Assembly: GCA_902363255.1 (NCBI GenBank)
Contig: CABIZO010000001.1
Span: forward strand, 248,001-312,000
Direction of reading: 5' to 3'
Source of the DNA: Peptostreptococcaceae bacterium
Lineage (GTDB): Bacteria > Bacillota > Clostridia > Peptostreptococcales > Peptostreptococcaceae
Length of the DNA stretch: 64,000 nt
Shown: positions 53,215-62,431 of the stretch, piece by piece
How positions within the stretch are numbered: position 1 is the stretch's first letter
Layout: each line of letters opens with the position of its first letter
The notes under the pieces: generated by a model
Database searches by the model: none
What the model was told of the DNA's origin: nothing
The model's input: the letters and a program-made list of their open reading frames with translations, nothing else
Position numbers and translations under genes: made by a program

Positions 53215-54747
53215 TTAAGCTATCGCTTTTGTATAAAAAGTTACACCTAATCTATTTTGTTGAATTTTATTATGAAGTTTATTTAAATTGTAAGCAAGTG
53301 CTAAAAGTGTAAATTCTACTTTTACATTTTTCTTACCTCTAGTTAAAAATCTTCTAAAATTATGATTTTCTTTTATTACCGCAAATGCACCTTCAACTTG
53401 TATAGATCTATTCATTCTAGTTAAAATACCAAACTCACTTGTTATATTATCTTGTGATTGTTTTCTTTTTGTTATAAATACAGGAGATACTTGTATCCTT
53501 TTATTACCCTTTGCTTTTGTATATTTTAATTTAATAGGACAGTCATTACAATTTTCACATTCATATATTTTAGCTTTCGAAATATATCCAGATTTTGATT
53601 TTCTCGTAGTTGTAGCTATAAATTTTAATTCTTTATTATTAGCACAAGTATAAGTATCAGCTATTTTGTTATAAATCATATTTTCTCTTTTACCAATATT
53701 ATTCTTAAACTTTTTACTCTTTGTATTTTCATAATTTTGTGGTTTTATAAATGATTTTTGATTATTTTCTTCTAAATAAACATAATTTTCTTCACTTTCA
53801 TAACCAGCATCAGCTATTATATTTTCATATTTAGCCGGAAGGCTTTCGCCTAATTTATCTAAAAATGGAATAAATGTAAGTTGATCTGATCTTTCACTAG
53901 AAATATCAACTCCAACTATATATTCACCCTCAACTCCTATCTGAATATTATATCCAGGTTTTAATTGAGCATTTTTCATGTGATCATCTTTCATATGCAT
54001 AAATGTAGCATCTATATCTGTCTTAGAAAAACTATTTCTTCCATTAAAAATAGAATTATATAAATCATATTTAGACTGTCTTTCTAAGTATTTATTGGCT
54101 TCCTCTATTAATTTTTGAAGTTCTGTTTTTCTCTTGCCTTTGCCATAAACAAATTCTATATTTGATGATAATTTTATAGAGTTTAAAAATTCTAAAATTT
54201 CATTGAGTAATTTACATTTAAGTGTATTTTCAACAATTGAAAAGTTTTTATTGAATTTATCATTTATATTTTTAATAAATAATTTTATGGCTTCGCCTAA
54301 TTTTATTTCATTTTTGCTTACTGTTTTTTTCCACACAAAAGTGTATTTATTGGCGTTAGCCTCAATTTTTGTACCATCTATAAATAGATTTTTTAATTCA
54401 AGTTCATTATTTTCATATAACTTTATAATAAATTGATTAAATAAATCATCAAGTATAATCTCTAATCTTCCCGTTCTAAATCTTACAATATTATTATGAT
54501 CAGGAGCTTTAAAACCTTCTAATAGCCACATAAAATTTACATCTCTTTTACAGGCAAGTTCGATTTTTCTACTTGACCAAATATCATTCATGTATGCATA
54601 AATTAATATTTTGAATAGGATTTTAGGTGGAACTGCAGGATTTCTCCCATTTTGGGAGTACGCCTCGTATAATTTTTTATAATCTAATTCCTCCATCATT
54701 AGGCTTAGCAATCTCACTGAATCATCCTCTGGTATTAATACATCCAA
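53215..54747 (-). CDS. IS1182-family transposase
   Basis: DDE transposase of at least 510 residues. The N-terminal DUF772-type region (PAVPPKILFKILIYAYMNDIWSSRKIELACKRDVNFMWLLEGFKAPDHNNIVRFR) and the catalytic part (LFIDGTKIEANANKYTF, then DAGYESEENY, and near the end VEGAFAVIKENHNFRRFLTRGKKNV) are all present, with a Cys-rich insertion (CENCNDCPIKLKYTKAKGN). The TTG at 54747 lacks a ribosome site; the frame continues upstream in family-like sequence (YQLKLPIDLD) to a stop at about 54820 without ATG, so the true start is unclear. It looks intact otherwise. Confidence 0.88.
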   Translation of the reverse strand: MDVLIPEDDSVRLLSLMMEELDYKKLYEAYSQNGRNPAVPPKILFKILIYAYMNDIWSSRKIELACKRDVNFMWLLEGFKAPDHNNIVRFRTGRLEIILDDLFNQFIIKLYENNELELKNLFIDGTKIEANANKYTFVWKKTVSKNEIKLGEAIKLFIKNINDKFNKNFSIVENTLKCKLLNEILEFLNSIKLSSNIEFVYGKGKRKTELQKLIEEANKYLERQSKYDLYNSIFNGRNSFSKTDIDATFMHMKDDHMKNAQLKPGYNIQIGVEGEYIVGVDISSERSDQLTFIPFLDKLGESLPAKYENIIADAGYESEENYVYLEENNQKSFIKPQNYENTKSKKFKNNIGKRENMIYNKIADTYTCANNKELKFIATTTRKSKSGYISKAKIYECENCNDCPIKLKYTKAKGNKRIQVSPVFITKRKQSQDNITSEFGILTRMNRSIQVEGAFAVIKENHNFRRFLTRGKKNVKVEFTLLALAYNLNKLHNKIQQNRLGVTFYTKAIA

Positions 54748-54836
54748 ATCTATAGGTAATTTTAATTGATAATTTTCTGAGATTTGGGAATAATTTTTAT
54801 ATAAAGTGAAGTTTTGAATACTTTAAGTGTACACAA

Positions 54837-54875
54837 AAGGGATGAACTTTATGTGAGTTCATCCCTTCCTTTTTG
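54837..54875. terminator. hairpin at the right end of the insertion sequence
   Basis: AAGGGATGAACT and AGTTCATCCCTT form a 12-bp perfect stem around TTATGTG, followed by CCTTTTT. It lies upstream of the transposase and would block read-in. Confidence 0.82.
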
Positions 54876-54943
54876 TGGAACTATCTTTTTATTTTGAGAC
54901 AGCCACTTTATTTTACTTTTTATAAATATTTTATTAGTACTTA

Positions 54944-55516
54944 CTAAAATTGTTTCTTACATTCAGTAAATTCATAAATATCCATCAATGCCTCACCAAA
55001 TCTTTGATAATGCACTATTTCTCTTTGGCCTAAAAAACGTAATACATCTTTTAAATCACAATCATCAGTTAAATTTAGCAATTGGTAATAAGTTGCCAAT
55101 GCTTTTTGTTCAGCAGCCATATCTTCATGCAAATTAGTTACAGCATCTCCAAAGGCATTAATATAAGATGTTGTAAAATTTACGCCATTAGCATCTACTG
55201 GTTGTAGTCCATGTCCAAAAGTTGCATAGTTTGGTCCAAATCCAGCAGCCTTAAGCTCTTCAGGAGTACATTTACGAGTTAATTGATATAAAATAGAAGA
55301 TATTATTTCAACGTGAGCCATCTCTTCTGTACCTATGTCAGTTAAAAGTCCACGAGATTTTCCAGTTGGCATAGTATATCTTTGTTGAAGATATCTAATT
55401 GCAGCTGCAAGTTCTCCATTAGGTCCTCCTAGCTGAGCAAGTATAAGTTTAGCCATCCTTGGATCTGAATTTTTTATGTTAACGGGGTATTCCAATGTTT
55501 TTTGGTAAATCCACAT
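54944..55516 (-). CDS. cotJC: spore coat protein CotJC (manganese-catalase family)
   Basis: A 190-residue member of the ferritin-like manganese catalase family found in the spore coat. Metal-ligand patterns are visible: GPNGELAAAIRYLQQRY, DIGTEEMAHVEIISSILYQL, DMAAEQKALATYYQLL and FLGQREIVHYQRF. It is last in the cotJA-cotJB-cotJC operon, transcribed in the mother cell during sporulation in relatives. GGAGGTC precedes the ATG. It may degrade peroxide during coat assembly. Confidence 0.95.
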   Translation of the reverse strand: MWIYQKTLEYPVNIKNSDPRMAKLILAQLGGPNGELAAAIRYLQQRYTMPTGKSRGLLTDIGTEEMAHVEIISSILYQLTRKCTPEELKAAGFGPNYATFGHGLQPVDANGVNFTTSYINAFGDAVTNLHEDMAAEQKALATYYQLLNLTDDCDLKDVLRFLGQREIVHYQRFGEALMDIYEFTECKKQF

Positions 55517-55574
55517 ATTAACTTGACCTCCTTTAAGTGTTAAAAAATTAAATTAATCTTTATATTGTATAAAT

Positions 55575-55838
55575 CTAATTATAGAATTCATTGTCCCATG
55601 GCCAAGGATTACATACCCATTGCCAAGGTCTTGAGCCTGGCACATAGCCAAAGTTAGTCAATGGTCCATATTCACATTCATAGGCTTCCTTAGTTTGCAT
55701 AAATTTACGTAAGTATGTGTTATATGAATCTAGAGCATTTTCATCATGTGGGTTATTATCTAAATATAAATTTAATTCTATACAAGCAAATTGATACTCT
55801 AAAAGTCTATTTAAAAGTTCTTTTTTATTTGATTTCAT
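55575..55838 (-). CDS. cotJB: spore coat protein CotJB
   Basis: An 87-residue spore coat component. Family features: ELLNRLLEYQFACIELNLYLDNNPHDENAL and the aromatic, Pro-rich C-terminus SRPWQWVCNPWPWDNEFYN. It starts two bases after the cotJA stop and uses the AAGGAG inside the cotJA end, so the two are coupled. The protein is thought to sit in the inner coat with CotJC. Confidence 0.94.
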   Translation of the reverse strand: MKSNKKELLNRLLEYQFACIELNLYLDNNPHDENALDSYNTYLRKFMQTKEAYECEYGPLTNFGYVPGSRPWQWVCNPWPWDNEFYN

Positions 55839-55840
55839 GA

Positions 55841-56059
55841 CTATTTTTTACACTCCTTTTTGGCCATAACCCTATTTTTAGGATTTTTATATAGCCATTC
55901 GTTGTAATTATTTGACTCTACTAAATCTAGTTCTGGGAATAAAGTTCCTCTTAGCAAAGCTATATCTAAATCATAGTATTTGTTATAAACTTGACGGTTT
56001 ATATATGGTCTAGCTAATTCACAGCCAGAAATTTGTATGATGTCTTTATAGTTATCCAT
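55841..56059 (-). CDS. cotJA: spore coat protein CotJA
   Basis: A 72-residue coat protein and first gene of the operon. The family core is CELARPYINRQVYNKYYDLDIALLRGTLFPELDL. ATG 56059 is chosen because AAGGAG lies 7 bases upstream; an in-frame ATG at 56065 abuts that site. The upstream DNA (56060-56200) is A/T-rich; CATATTAT on the minus strand could be a sigma-E-type -10 box, at low confidence. Confidence 0.92.
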   Translation of the reverse strand: MDNYKDIIQISGCELARPYINRQVYNKYYDLDIALLRGTLFPELDLVESNNYNEWLYKNPKNRVMAKKECKK

Positions 56060-56547
56060 AATCATTCTCCTTAATTAAATTTTTTATATATTTACTAAAA
56101 AGTAGTATTTTAAGTTAAATTTTGGTAAACTTCTATTTGATATATAATATGTAGGGATTTTAGTATTTGTGATTTTATTTGATAAAAAACTGCATAAAAC
56201 GACAATATGAAATTTTATTATAAAAGAAATCTATTAGAATACAAAAAGCAATAAATACAATATTTTTATTTAACTATATATATCTTAAATAAGCTTAAAA
56301 CCAACAGTTGAAGTATAAATCTGTACATCATATTATTGTGTACAGAAATATGTTTTGGGTTAATATGAATGTAAGAGAAAATTCAAATTAGATGGATGTA
56401 TCAAATTTTATTTTGAAACATCAGTGTTTATGCGGATGATACCATTGGTGTCATGCATGTGACGTTGCGATTCTTTATATTTTTCACGCCTTTTGTTACT
56501 TTTGAATTAGCATAATGGCAAAAGAGAATAAGAAAGGACGTGGGAAA
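56060..56547. other. divergent intergenic region
   Basis: About 490 bases between cotJA and the PAP2 remnant. A/T-rich, no gene, no clear terminator. It should carry the sporulation promoter of cotJ on the minus strand. A small palindromic piece ATACCATTGGTGTCAT lies near 56438. I see nothing else. Confidence 0.4.
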
Positions 56548-57123
56548 ATGAAAAAGAATGAAAAGAGATTATTAATTTTAGGAATTATGTTAGTGATAGC
56601 ATTTACTATTTGGACATTATTAATAAAGACGGTAGATGTTGAGCCCCTTGGACAAAATGGAACTGATATAGGTTTTGCAACATTTAACTGTTGGTTTCAT
56701 AAATTAACAGGTGTGCATATGACAATCTATACAATCACTGATTGGTTGGGACTTGTACCAATATTTATCTGTATCATATTCGGTGGAATTGGATTTGTTC
56801 AATTAATTAAGAGAAAAAGTCTTTTTAAAGTGGACTGTGATATTATATTATTGGGGATATATTACATTATAGTAATTGGGTATTATCTTATTTTTGAGAT
56901 GATTCCTATCAATTATAGACCAATACTAATCGAAGGATTTATGGAAGCTTCGTACCCATCATCGACAACACTTCTTGTATTAAGTGCAATGCCAACACTT
57001 ATTTATTAGGTTAATTATAGATTAAAAAACGATGCACTTAAAAAAATTATTAGTATTTCAGCAATTTTATTTTCTATATTTATGGTAATAGGAAGACTGG
57101 TTTCAGGAGTTGAGAAAAAATAG
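56548..57123 (+). pseudogene. PAP2-family membrane phosphatase, truncated with internal stop
   Basis: Remnant of a PAP2-type membrane phosphatase. Four membrane segments and the motif PSSTTLLVLSAMP (second phosphatase motif, usually P-S-G-H) are visible; an in-frame TAG at 57007-57009 cuts the frame, but the same frame continues to 57123 with family-like sequence (KIISISAILFSIFMVIGRLVSGV). The last motif, S-R-x5-H-W-x2-D, is missing after RLVSGV, where XRE-regulator sequence begins. Start at 56548 (AAGGACG upstream). Non-functional as a phosphatase unless the stop is an error. Confidence 0.75.
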
Positions 57124-57496
57124 AGGATTTACGAAGGAAGAATTAGCACAGGTTTTATATGTGTCCAGAACTGCCATTTCAAAATGGGAATCAGGAAGGG
57201 GATATCTAAGTATTGACTCATTAAAGGAAATATCAAATTATTTTGGTGTAACAATTGATGACTTGCTATTTGGAATGGTAGATTTATTTTCCTTTATACT
57301 TATAGTTTTATCACTTTACCCAAAGCCAATTAATGGATATATTTTTTCGGTAAATCTTTTCTCACACACTGAAACAACATGGCTTAATCGCTGGATTTAC
57401 TGGATTATGTTTATTATTCTTATCATGGTTGGAATAGTGAAAATTGTGCTAACACAATTTAAAATTGAAAAAGGATATAAAAATGTTTATATATAA
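57110..57496 (+). pseudogene. XRE-family regulator remnant, missing its first residues
   Basis: The sequence LRKNRGFTKEELAQVLYVSRTAISKWESGRGYLSIDSLKEISNYFGVTIDDLL is an almost complete helix-turn-helix that lacks the usual first 8-10 residues, and the frame begins inside the PAP2 remnant. After the helix-turn-helix come two hydrophobic segments (LFSFILIVLSLYP and WIYWIMFIILIMVGIV) of a membrane regulator, also shortened. It could still be translated from a TTG at 57110, but there is no ribosome site. A deletion joining two genes explains it best. Confidence 0.65.
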
Positions 57497-57563
57497 CATA
57501 GCAGGGTATATTTTTAGTATATAAAAAATCTATACAAAATACGCATTATAGGAGAGAGTAAGT

Positions 57564-58031
57564 ATGTTAAATCAAAAAACAATAGAAATCGTAAAAAGTA
57601 CAGTACCTGTGTTAAAAGAGCATGGACTAGAAATAACAAAAACTTTCTACAAAACAATGTTTACAAATAACCCAGAAGTAAAAGAAATGTTCAATATGGA
57701 TAAACAAGAATCTGGAGAACAACCAAAAGCATTAGCAATGACAATATTAGCAGCAGCTCAAAATATAGATAATTTAGAAATATTATTACCAGCAGTAAAA
57801 AAAATAGGCAGCATTCATGTAAATTCTAATGTAAAAGCAGAACATTATCCAATAGTAGGTAAAAATTTACTATTAGCAATAAAAGAAGTACTAGGGGACG
57901 TGGCAACAGAAGAAGTATTAAATGCATGGGCAGAGGCTTATGAAGTAATAGCAAAAGTATTCATAGATGTAGAAAAAGATATATATATAGATAAAATATG
58001 TAGAGATAATCAAATACATCAAAGAATGTAA
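57564..58031 (+). CDS. single-domain bacterial globin (Vgb/flavohaemoglobin globin domain)
   Basis: A 155-residue haem protein of the Vitreoscilla-haemoglobin type, lacking the FAD/NAD reductase domain of flavohaemoglobin. Haem-pocket residues: Tyr29 (B10), Phe43 (CD1), Gln53 (E7) and the proximal His85 in GSIHVNS. HYPIVGKNLLLAIKEVLGD and AWAEAYEVIAKVFI match the family. Such proteins bind O2 or detoxify NO with a separate reductase. GGAGAGAG precedes the ATG. A terminator follows, so it is monocistronic. Confidence 0.93.
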   Translation: MLNQKTIEIVKSTVPVLKEHGLEITKTFYKTMFTNNPEVKEMFNMDKQESGEQPKALAMTILAAAQNIDNLEILLPAVKKIGSIHVNSNVKAEHYPIVGKNLLLAIKEVLGDVATEEVLNAWAEAYEVIAKVFIDVEKDIYIDKICRDNQIHQRM

Positions 58032-58037
58032 CTTATT

Positions 58038-58092
58038 AAAAAAGCTCCTTAACGTTTTGATAATTTTATCATTACTAATAAAGGAGCTTTTA
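58038..58092 (+). terminator. terminator after the globin gene
   Basis: AAAAGCTCCTT and AAGGAGCTTTT form an 11-bp stem around a 30-base loop, followed by TATAATG. Confidence 0.75.
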
Positions 58093-58140
58093 TAATGTTT
58101 ACTAAATTTAGTACTATAAAAATAAAATTATATATGAATA

Positions 58141-58192
58141 TTGACTGTAAAAGAAATATATGATAACATGAGTTAATTGATAATGATTATCA
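58141..58192 (+). promoter_or_regulatory. promoter with Fur box for the iron-siderophore transporter
   Basis: TTGACT (58141-58146), 17 bases, TAACAT (58164-58169). TGATAATGATTATCA at 58178-58192 is a perfect 7-1-7 Fur palindrome lying over the expected start of transcription. Iron-bound Fur should repress the operon. Confidence 0.88.
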
Positions 58193-58218
58193 ATATATGT
58201 AGGAGGATTATATTAAAA

Positions 58219-59174
58219 ATGAAATTAGGTAAGTTAAGTAAAAAATATTAATAACAAGTGTAATACTAAGCAGTATAGCTCTTGTTGGATGTACTACAAA
58301 TAATAGTACAAATAAAGAAAATAATAGCAGTGATAATCAAATTACTGTACAACATAAATTAGGAACTACAAAATTAAATAGCAAGCCTAAAAAAATAGCA
58401 GTACTTGAATTATCATTTTTAGATTCTCTTCATAATTTAGATATAGACCCAGTGGCTATAGCTGATGATGGAGAATCTAACAAAGTAACAGATGTTACAA
58501 ATGGTGAAAAAATAGATTATGTATCAGTAGGTGATCGTAAAGAACCAAATTTAGAAGAATTAAGTTCAATGGATTTAGATTTAATAATAGCAGATACTAG
58601 CAGACATAGTGAAATATATGAAGATTTAAACAAAATAGCACCAACAATAGTATTAGATAGTATTGATTCTTCATATGATGAATACATAGAAAATTTTGAA
58701 ACTATTGCAGAAATTGTTGGTAAAGAAGATGTAGCAAAAGCTAAAATAGAAGAAGCTGAAAAAGTATTATCAGATGTTAAAGATAAAGCGAAAGATAAAG
58801 TATCCGATGAAGAGGTATTAACTGTATCACCAAAGAACGATGAATATACAGCACATACTTCAAGTTCATTTGTAGGACAAGTTTTAGAAAAAGCTGGTTT
58901 TAAAAATGCAATTCAAAGTGATGATAGAGAAGCATCTTTATCTTTAGAACAATTAGTTGAAATAAATCCAGACATAATTGTTTATATGAGAGATGATATA
59001 GATACAACTATATATACACAGTGGAAAAATACTCAGTTATATAAATCATTAGATGCAGTTAAAAATAACAAAGTATATACAACTGTAGCAAGAGGTCCAT
59101 GGACTCAATATAGAGGATTTATTTCTGTAAATACATTAACAAAAGAAATGTCAGGCTGGTTATTAAATAACTAG
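58219..59174 (+). pseudogene. siderophore-binding lipoprotein, frameshifted near its start
   Basis: Substrate-binding lipoprotein of the FecB/FeuA group. Translation from ATG 58219 (AGGAGG upstream) reads MKLGKLSKKY and stops. Adding one base to the run of six A (58240-58245) restores the frame: ILITSVILSSIALVGC, a lipoprotein signal with lipobox LVGC, then about 300 residues with KPKKIAVLELSFLDSL, DLIIADTSRH, FVGQVLEKAGF and NPDIIVYM. The intact frame from 58245 has no start codon before GTG 58452. It may be a real mutation, a sequencing error or slippage-based control. Two permeases and an ATPase follow. Confidence 0.82.
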
Positions 59175-59205
59175 AAAATAAATAGACAACTAGAAGGTTA
59201 TTCAT

Positions 59206-60219
59206 ATGGATAGTGTAAAAAAGAGTAAATTTATAGGATTTGCATTTGCAGGTATATTTGCAGTGGCAATGTTATTATTAATAGATATTTTAATTGGAAT
59301 GAGCCATATAGGAATAAAAGAAATTATTGATTCTATTATAAATTATAGTGGTAGCAAGCAAGATTTAATAATAAGAACTGTTAGACTACCACGTGTATTA
59401 CTTTGCATATTAATAGGAGCATCTATGGCTATTTCAGGATTAATTATGCAAAATTTAACTAGAAATCCCCTTGCATCACCGCAAATTTTAGGGATAAATT
59501 CAGGAGCAACATTATCGGTAGTTGTAATAATGGTATTTTTCCCTTTATTAGGATATAAGGCTAAAATATTAGGTGCATTTTTAGGGGCTGGAGTTATAGG
59601 ATTATTTGTTCATGTAATTGGAACCGTTAAGAATTTATCTCCACTAAAAATAACACTAGTGGGGATAAGTATACAACTATTTTTAAGTTCTATAACAAAG
59701 TCTATAATGTTATTTAATGAAAGTAAAACATCTGATTTAGTATTTTGGATGATTGGAGGAGTCCATCATGCACAATTCATACATATAATGGCTATATTAC
59801 CATGGTTTATTTTATCTATAATTTTAACGATATTAATATCTAATTCTATGGATACTTTAAAAATGGGAGATAGTGTAGCTATTAGCTTAGGTGAGAATGT
59901 TAAGTTAACAAAGACTGTGGCTACAATAGTGGTAATTTTATTATCAAGTTCATCTGTTGCAATAGCAGGCCCGATATCTTTTATTGGATTGATAACACCT
60001 CATATAATTAGTAAACTTGGAGGTCGAAACTTCAGACAAAACTTTATATTATGTGGAATATATGGTGCAAATTTACTTTTACTATCGGATATAATATCTA
60101 AGCTTTTAAAATATCCTTATGAGTCACCTGTAGGAACAGTAACATCATTTATAGGAGCAGTATTTTATATATTCCTAGCTAATAAAGAAATGAAAAGAGG
60201 TGGAGTAAGTGAAAAATAA
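59206..60219 (+). CDS. FecCD-family siderophore ABC permease 1
   Basis: Membrane permease of 337 residues with about ten transmembrane segments. Family motifs: LPRVLLCILIGASMAISGLIMQNLTRNPLASPQILGINSGA and the late GPISFIGLITPHI. It forms a heterodimer channel with the next gene product for ferric-siderophore import driven by the ATPase. It overlaps the next gene by 11 bases and lies 31 bases after the binding-protein gene. Confidence 0.94.
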   Translation: MDSVKKSKFIGFAFAGIFAVAMLLLIDILIGMSHIGIKEIIDSIINYSGSKQDLIIRTVRLPRVLLCILIGASMAISGLIMQNLTRNPLASPQILGINSGATLSVVVIMVFFPLLGYKAKILGAFLGAGVIGLFVHVIGTVKNLSPLKITLVGISIQLFLSSITKSIMLFNESKTSDLVFWMIGGVHHAQFIHIMAILPWFILSIILTILISNSMDTLKMGDSVAISLGENVKLTKTVATIVVILLSSSSVAIAGPISFIGLITPHIISKLGGRNFRQNFILCGIYGANLLLLSDIISKLLKYPYESPVGTVTSFIGAVFYIFLANKEMKRGGVSEK

Positions 60220-61183
60220 AAATACATTGATATTTACAATAAGCATAGTAATGCTATTAGTAATATCTTTCATAAGTTTACTCTTTGGAAGTAAATCTTT
60301 AAATATAAGTAATGTATTTGATGCAATTTTTAATTACTCCAGTTCTAGATATTCTTTTATTGTGTTTGAATATAGAATTCCTAGATTGCTAATAGCTATG
60401 ATAGTGGGAATGAGTTTGGCTATAGCAGGAGCTATTTTTCAAGGTGTTCTTAGAAATCCTCTAGCTTCAACTGATGTTTTAGGAATAGGAAAAGGAGCAG
60501 GTTTTTTTGCATGTCTTGTCATAAGTCTTAACTTAAAAAGTAGTATATCTATAGCAGCTATGATTGGCGGACTTATGGTAGGTATTATTATTTATTTACT
60601 AACTAAAAAGACTAATTTTAAAAATACAAGTATAGTTATAATGGGTATAGCTATGAGTGCATTATTTGATGCAGGTATTCAATATTTGAATATAAGTAAT
60701 TCAGCCAATGTGCAAACAATACTTCTTTGGTTAACAGGTAGTGTATGGGGAAGATATTGGGATGAGGTTCAAATATTAATTCCTTATGTAGCAATCTTTG
60801 TACCATTAGCTATAATTTTAGCTAATAAAATAGATATTTTATCTTTAGGTGATAAAGTAGCCATAAACTTAGGAGAAAATATACTTTTATTAAGAGTTGG
60901 ACTTTTATTAATAGGAATAATACTTACAGCTAGCAGCGTAAGTGTAAGTGGAACTATAGGTTTTGTGGGACTTATAGCGCCACATATAGCAAAAACTTTA
61001 GTAGGATATAAACACAGGTTAGTTATTCCACTAAGTGGACTTATAGGTGCAAATCTTTTAGTAATTTCAGATATTATAGGTAGAACTATAATATCTCCAA
61101 TGGAAATACCAGTAGGAATAGTAACAGCTATTATAGGAGCACCATATTTCTTATATTTATTATTAAGAAAAAAAGCTAATTAG
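60209..61183 (+). CDS. FecCD-family siderophore ABC permease 2
   Basis: Second permease, 324 residues, starting at GTG 60209 with AGAGGTGGAG upstream and overlapping permease 1. Motifs: YRIPRLLIAMIVGMSLAIAGAIFQGVLRNPLASTDVLGIGKGA and GTIGFVGLIAPHIAK. About nine to ten membrane segments. The operon has the order binding protein, permease, permease, ATPase, as in catecholate siderophore importers (fat, fpu, yclNOPQ types). Confidence 0.94.
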   Translation: MKNKNTLIFTISIVMLLVISFISLLFGSKSLNISNVFDAIFNYSSSRYSFIVFEYRIPRLLIAMIVGMSLAIAGAIFQGVLRNPLASTDVLGIGKGAGFFACLVISLNLKSSISIAAMIGGLMVGIIIYLLTKKTNFKNTSIVIMGIAMSALFDAGIQYLNISNSANVQTILLWLTGSVWGRYWDEVQILIPYVAIFVPLAIILANKIDILSLGDKVAINLGENILLLRVGLLLIGIILTASSVSVSGTIGFVGLIAPHIAKTLVGYKHRLVIPLSGLIGANLLVISDIIGRTIISPMEIPVGIVTAIIGAPYFLYLLLRKKAN

Positions 61184-61199
61184 AAAGGTAGTGATAATA

Positions 61200-61970
61200 A
61201 TGAGTTTAGATATAAAAGATTTAGTTTTAGGATATGAAGACAAAAAAATAGTTAACAATATAAATTTATCTATACCAAAAGGTAAAATTACTATCTTAAT
61301 TGGTGCAAATGGTTGCGGTAAGTCAACGTTACTTAGTGGTATGAGTAGATTATTAACACCTAAAGAAGGAAGTGTATTATTAGATAATGTATCTATACAT
61401 GAGTATAAACCAAAGGAATTAGCTAAAAGGCTGGCTATATTGACACAAGGCCCAATAGCACCAGAAGGGATAACAGTAAAAGAACTTTGCTATTTTGGTA
61501 GAAATCCATATAAAAGCATATTTGGCACAAGGTCTCAAAAAGATGAAGAAATGGTTAATTGGGCAATTAGAGCAACTGGTCTTGAAGATTTTGAAAATAG
61601 ACAGTTAGATTCTTTATCAGGGGGACAAAGGCAACGTGCGTGGATTGCCATGGCTTTAACTCAAGATACAGATGTTCTTTTGCTTGATGAGCCTACAACA
61701 TATTTGGATTTGGCTCATCAAATAGAGATTTTAGAATTATTAAAGGATTTAAATAATAAAACTAAGAAAACAATAGTTATAGTTATACATGAGTTAAATC
61801 ATGCGGCTAGATATGCTCATAATCTTGTTTGTATGAAACAAGGAAATATATATTCTCAAGGAGAAGTAGAGGATGTATTTAATGAAGACATGTTAAGAGA
61901 TGTTTTTGGAGTAGATAGTATAGTAATTTCTGATCCAATTACGCAAAGACCTATGTGTATACCCAAATAA
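61200..61970 (+). CDS. siderophore ABC importer ATPase
   Basis: ATPase of 256 residues of the FepC/FecE group. Walker A GANGCGKSTLL, signature LSGGQRQRAWIAMAL and Walker B VLLLDEPTTYLDLAHQ are all intact. ATG 61200 is preferred to GTG 61191 because AAAGG lies 11 bases upstream of the former and only 2 before the latter. It ends the iron-regulated operon. Confidence 0.94.
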   Translation: MSLDIKDLVLGYEDKKIVNNINLSIPKGKITILIGANGCGKSTLLSGMSRLLTPKEGSVLLDNVSIHEYKPKELAKRLAILTQGPIAPEGITVKELCYFGRNPYKSIFGTRSQKDEEMVNWAIRATGLEDFENRQLDSLSGGQRQRAWIAMALTQDTDVLLLDEPTTYLDLAHQIEILELLKDLNNKTKKTIVIVIHELNHAARYAHNLVCMKQGNIYSQGEVEDVFNEDMLRDVFGVDSIVISDPITQRPMCIPK

Positions 61971-61991
61971 TAAGAAACTACTAAGTTTGAA

Positions 61992-62325
61992 TAAAGTGGC
62001 CCCCTTGTCAAGGACAAAAGAAAAAACACATGGCTAAGACGCCATCAAAAGCTGATTTCTAAATTGAATAGGAGTCAGCTTTTTTAAATTCCATTGTTAT
62101 CTGAAATTATTATAATAATCTATATAGTCATCTACTAAAATCTGCAACTCTTCAAATGTATTACAATTTTTACAATCAATCTCATATTTCATATGATTAT
62201 AGATAATTCCTTAATTTCTTTACTTGAAGATATTTTTTACTTATAAAAAATCAACTCCTTTATAAATATTTTATATAAAAATAAATCTTATACAAGTAGA
62301 CACGTTTTTTTATCGTGTCCACTGT
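61992..62325 (-). pseudogene. IS3-family transposase remnant
   Basis: On the minus strand the DNA encodes EELQILVDDYIDYYNNFR, a stop, then QWNLKKLTPIQFRNQLL, the well-known C-terminal end of IS3/IS150-type OrfB transposases. The upstream part is broken by stops and frame changes. A short TGTCAAGGACAA end (62006) and a GTAGACACG/CGTGTCCAC hairpin (62298-62323) are probably the IS ends. The gap 61971-62431 holds nothing else. Confidence 0.7.
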
Positions 62326-62431
62326 ATAGGATCCACTTTAGAAACTTAGTAATTTTTATTTTAAAGTTTCATAAATATTTCACATAAGCAAATTATAATA
62401 TTTTTAGAAAATCAAACAGAGGAGGAAAACA

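Larger units (their letters stand above)
53056..54904. mobile_element. IS1182-family insertion sequence
   Basis: An element of about 1.85 kb with terminal inverted repeats: GGTTGTCTCAAAAT at 53056-53069 and, on the other strand, GGCTGTCTCAAAAT at 54891-54904 (one mismatch). It encodes one leftward transposase. Each end carries a strong hairpin that would stop outside transcription. I find no clear target duplication. It lies 30 bases outside the attR core of the ssrA element. Confidence 0.88.

Noticed and set aside
53056..54904. Target-site duplication around the IS1182-family element
   Set aside because: The bases next to the two inverted repeats do not match, so none is claimed.
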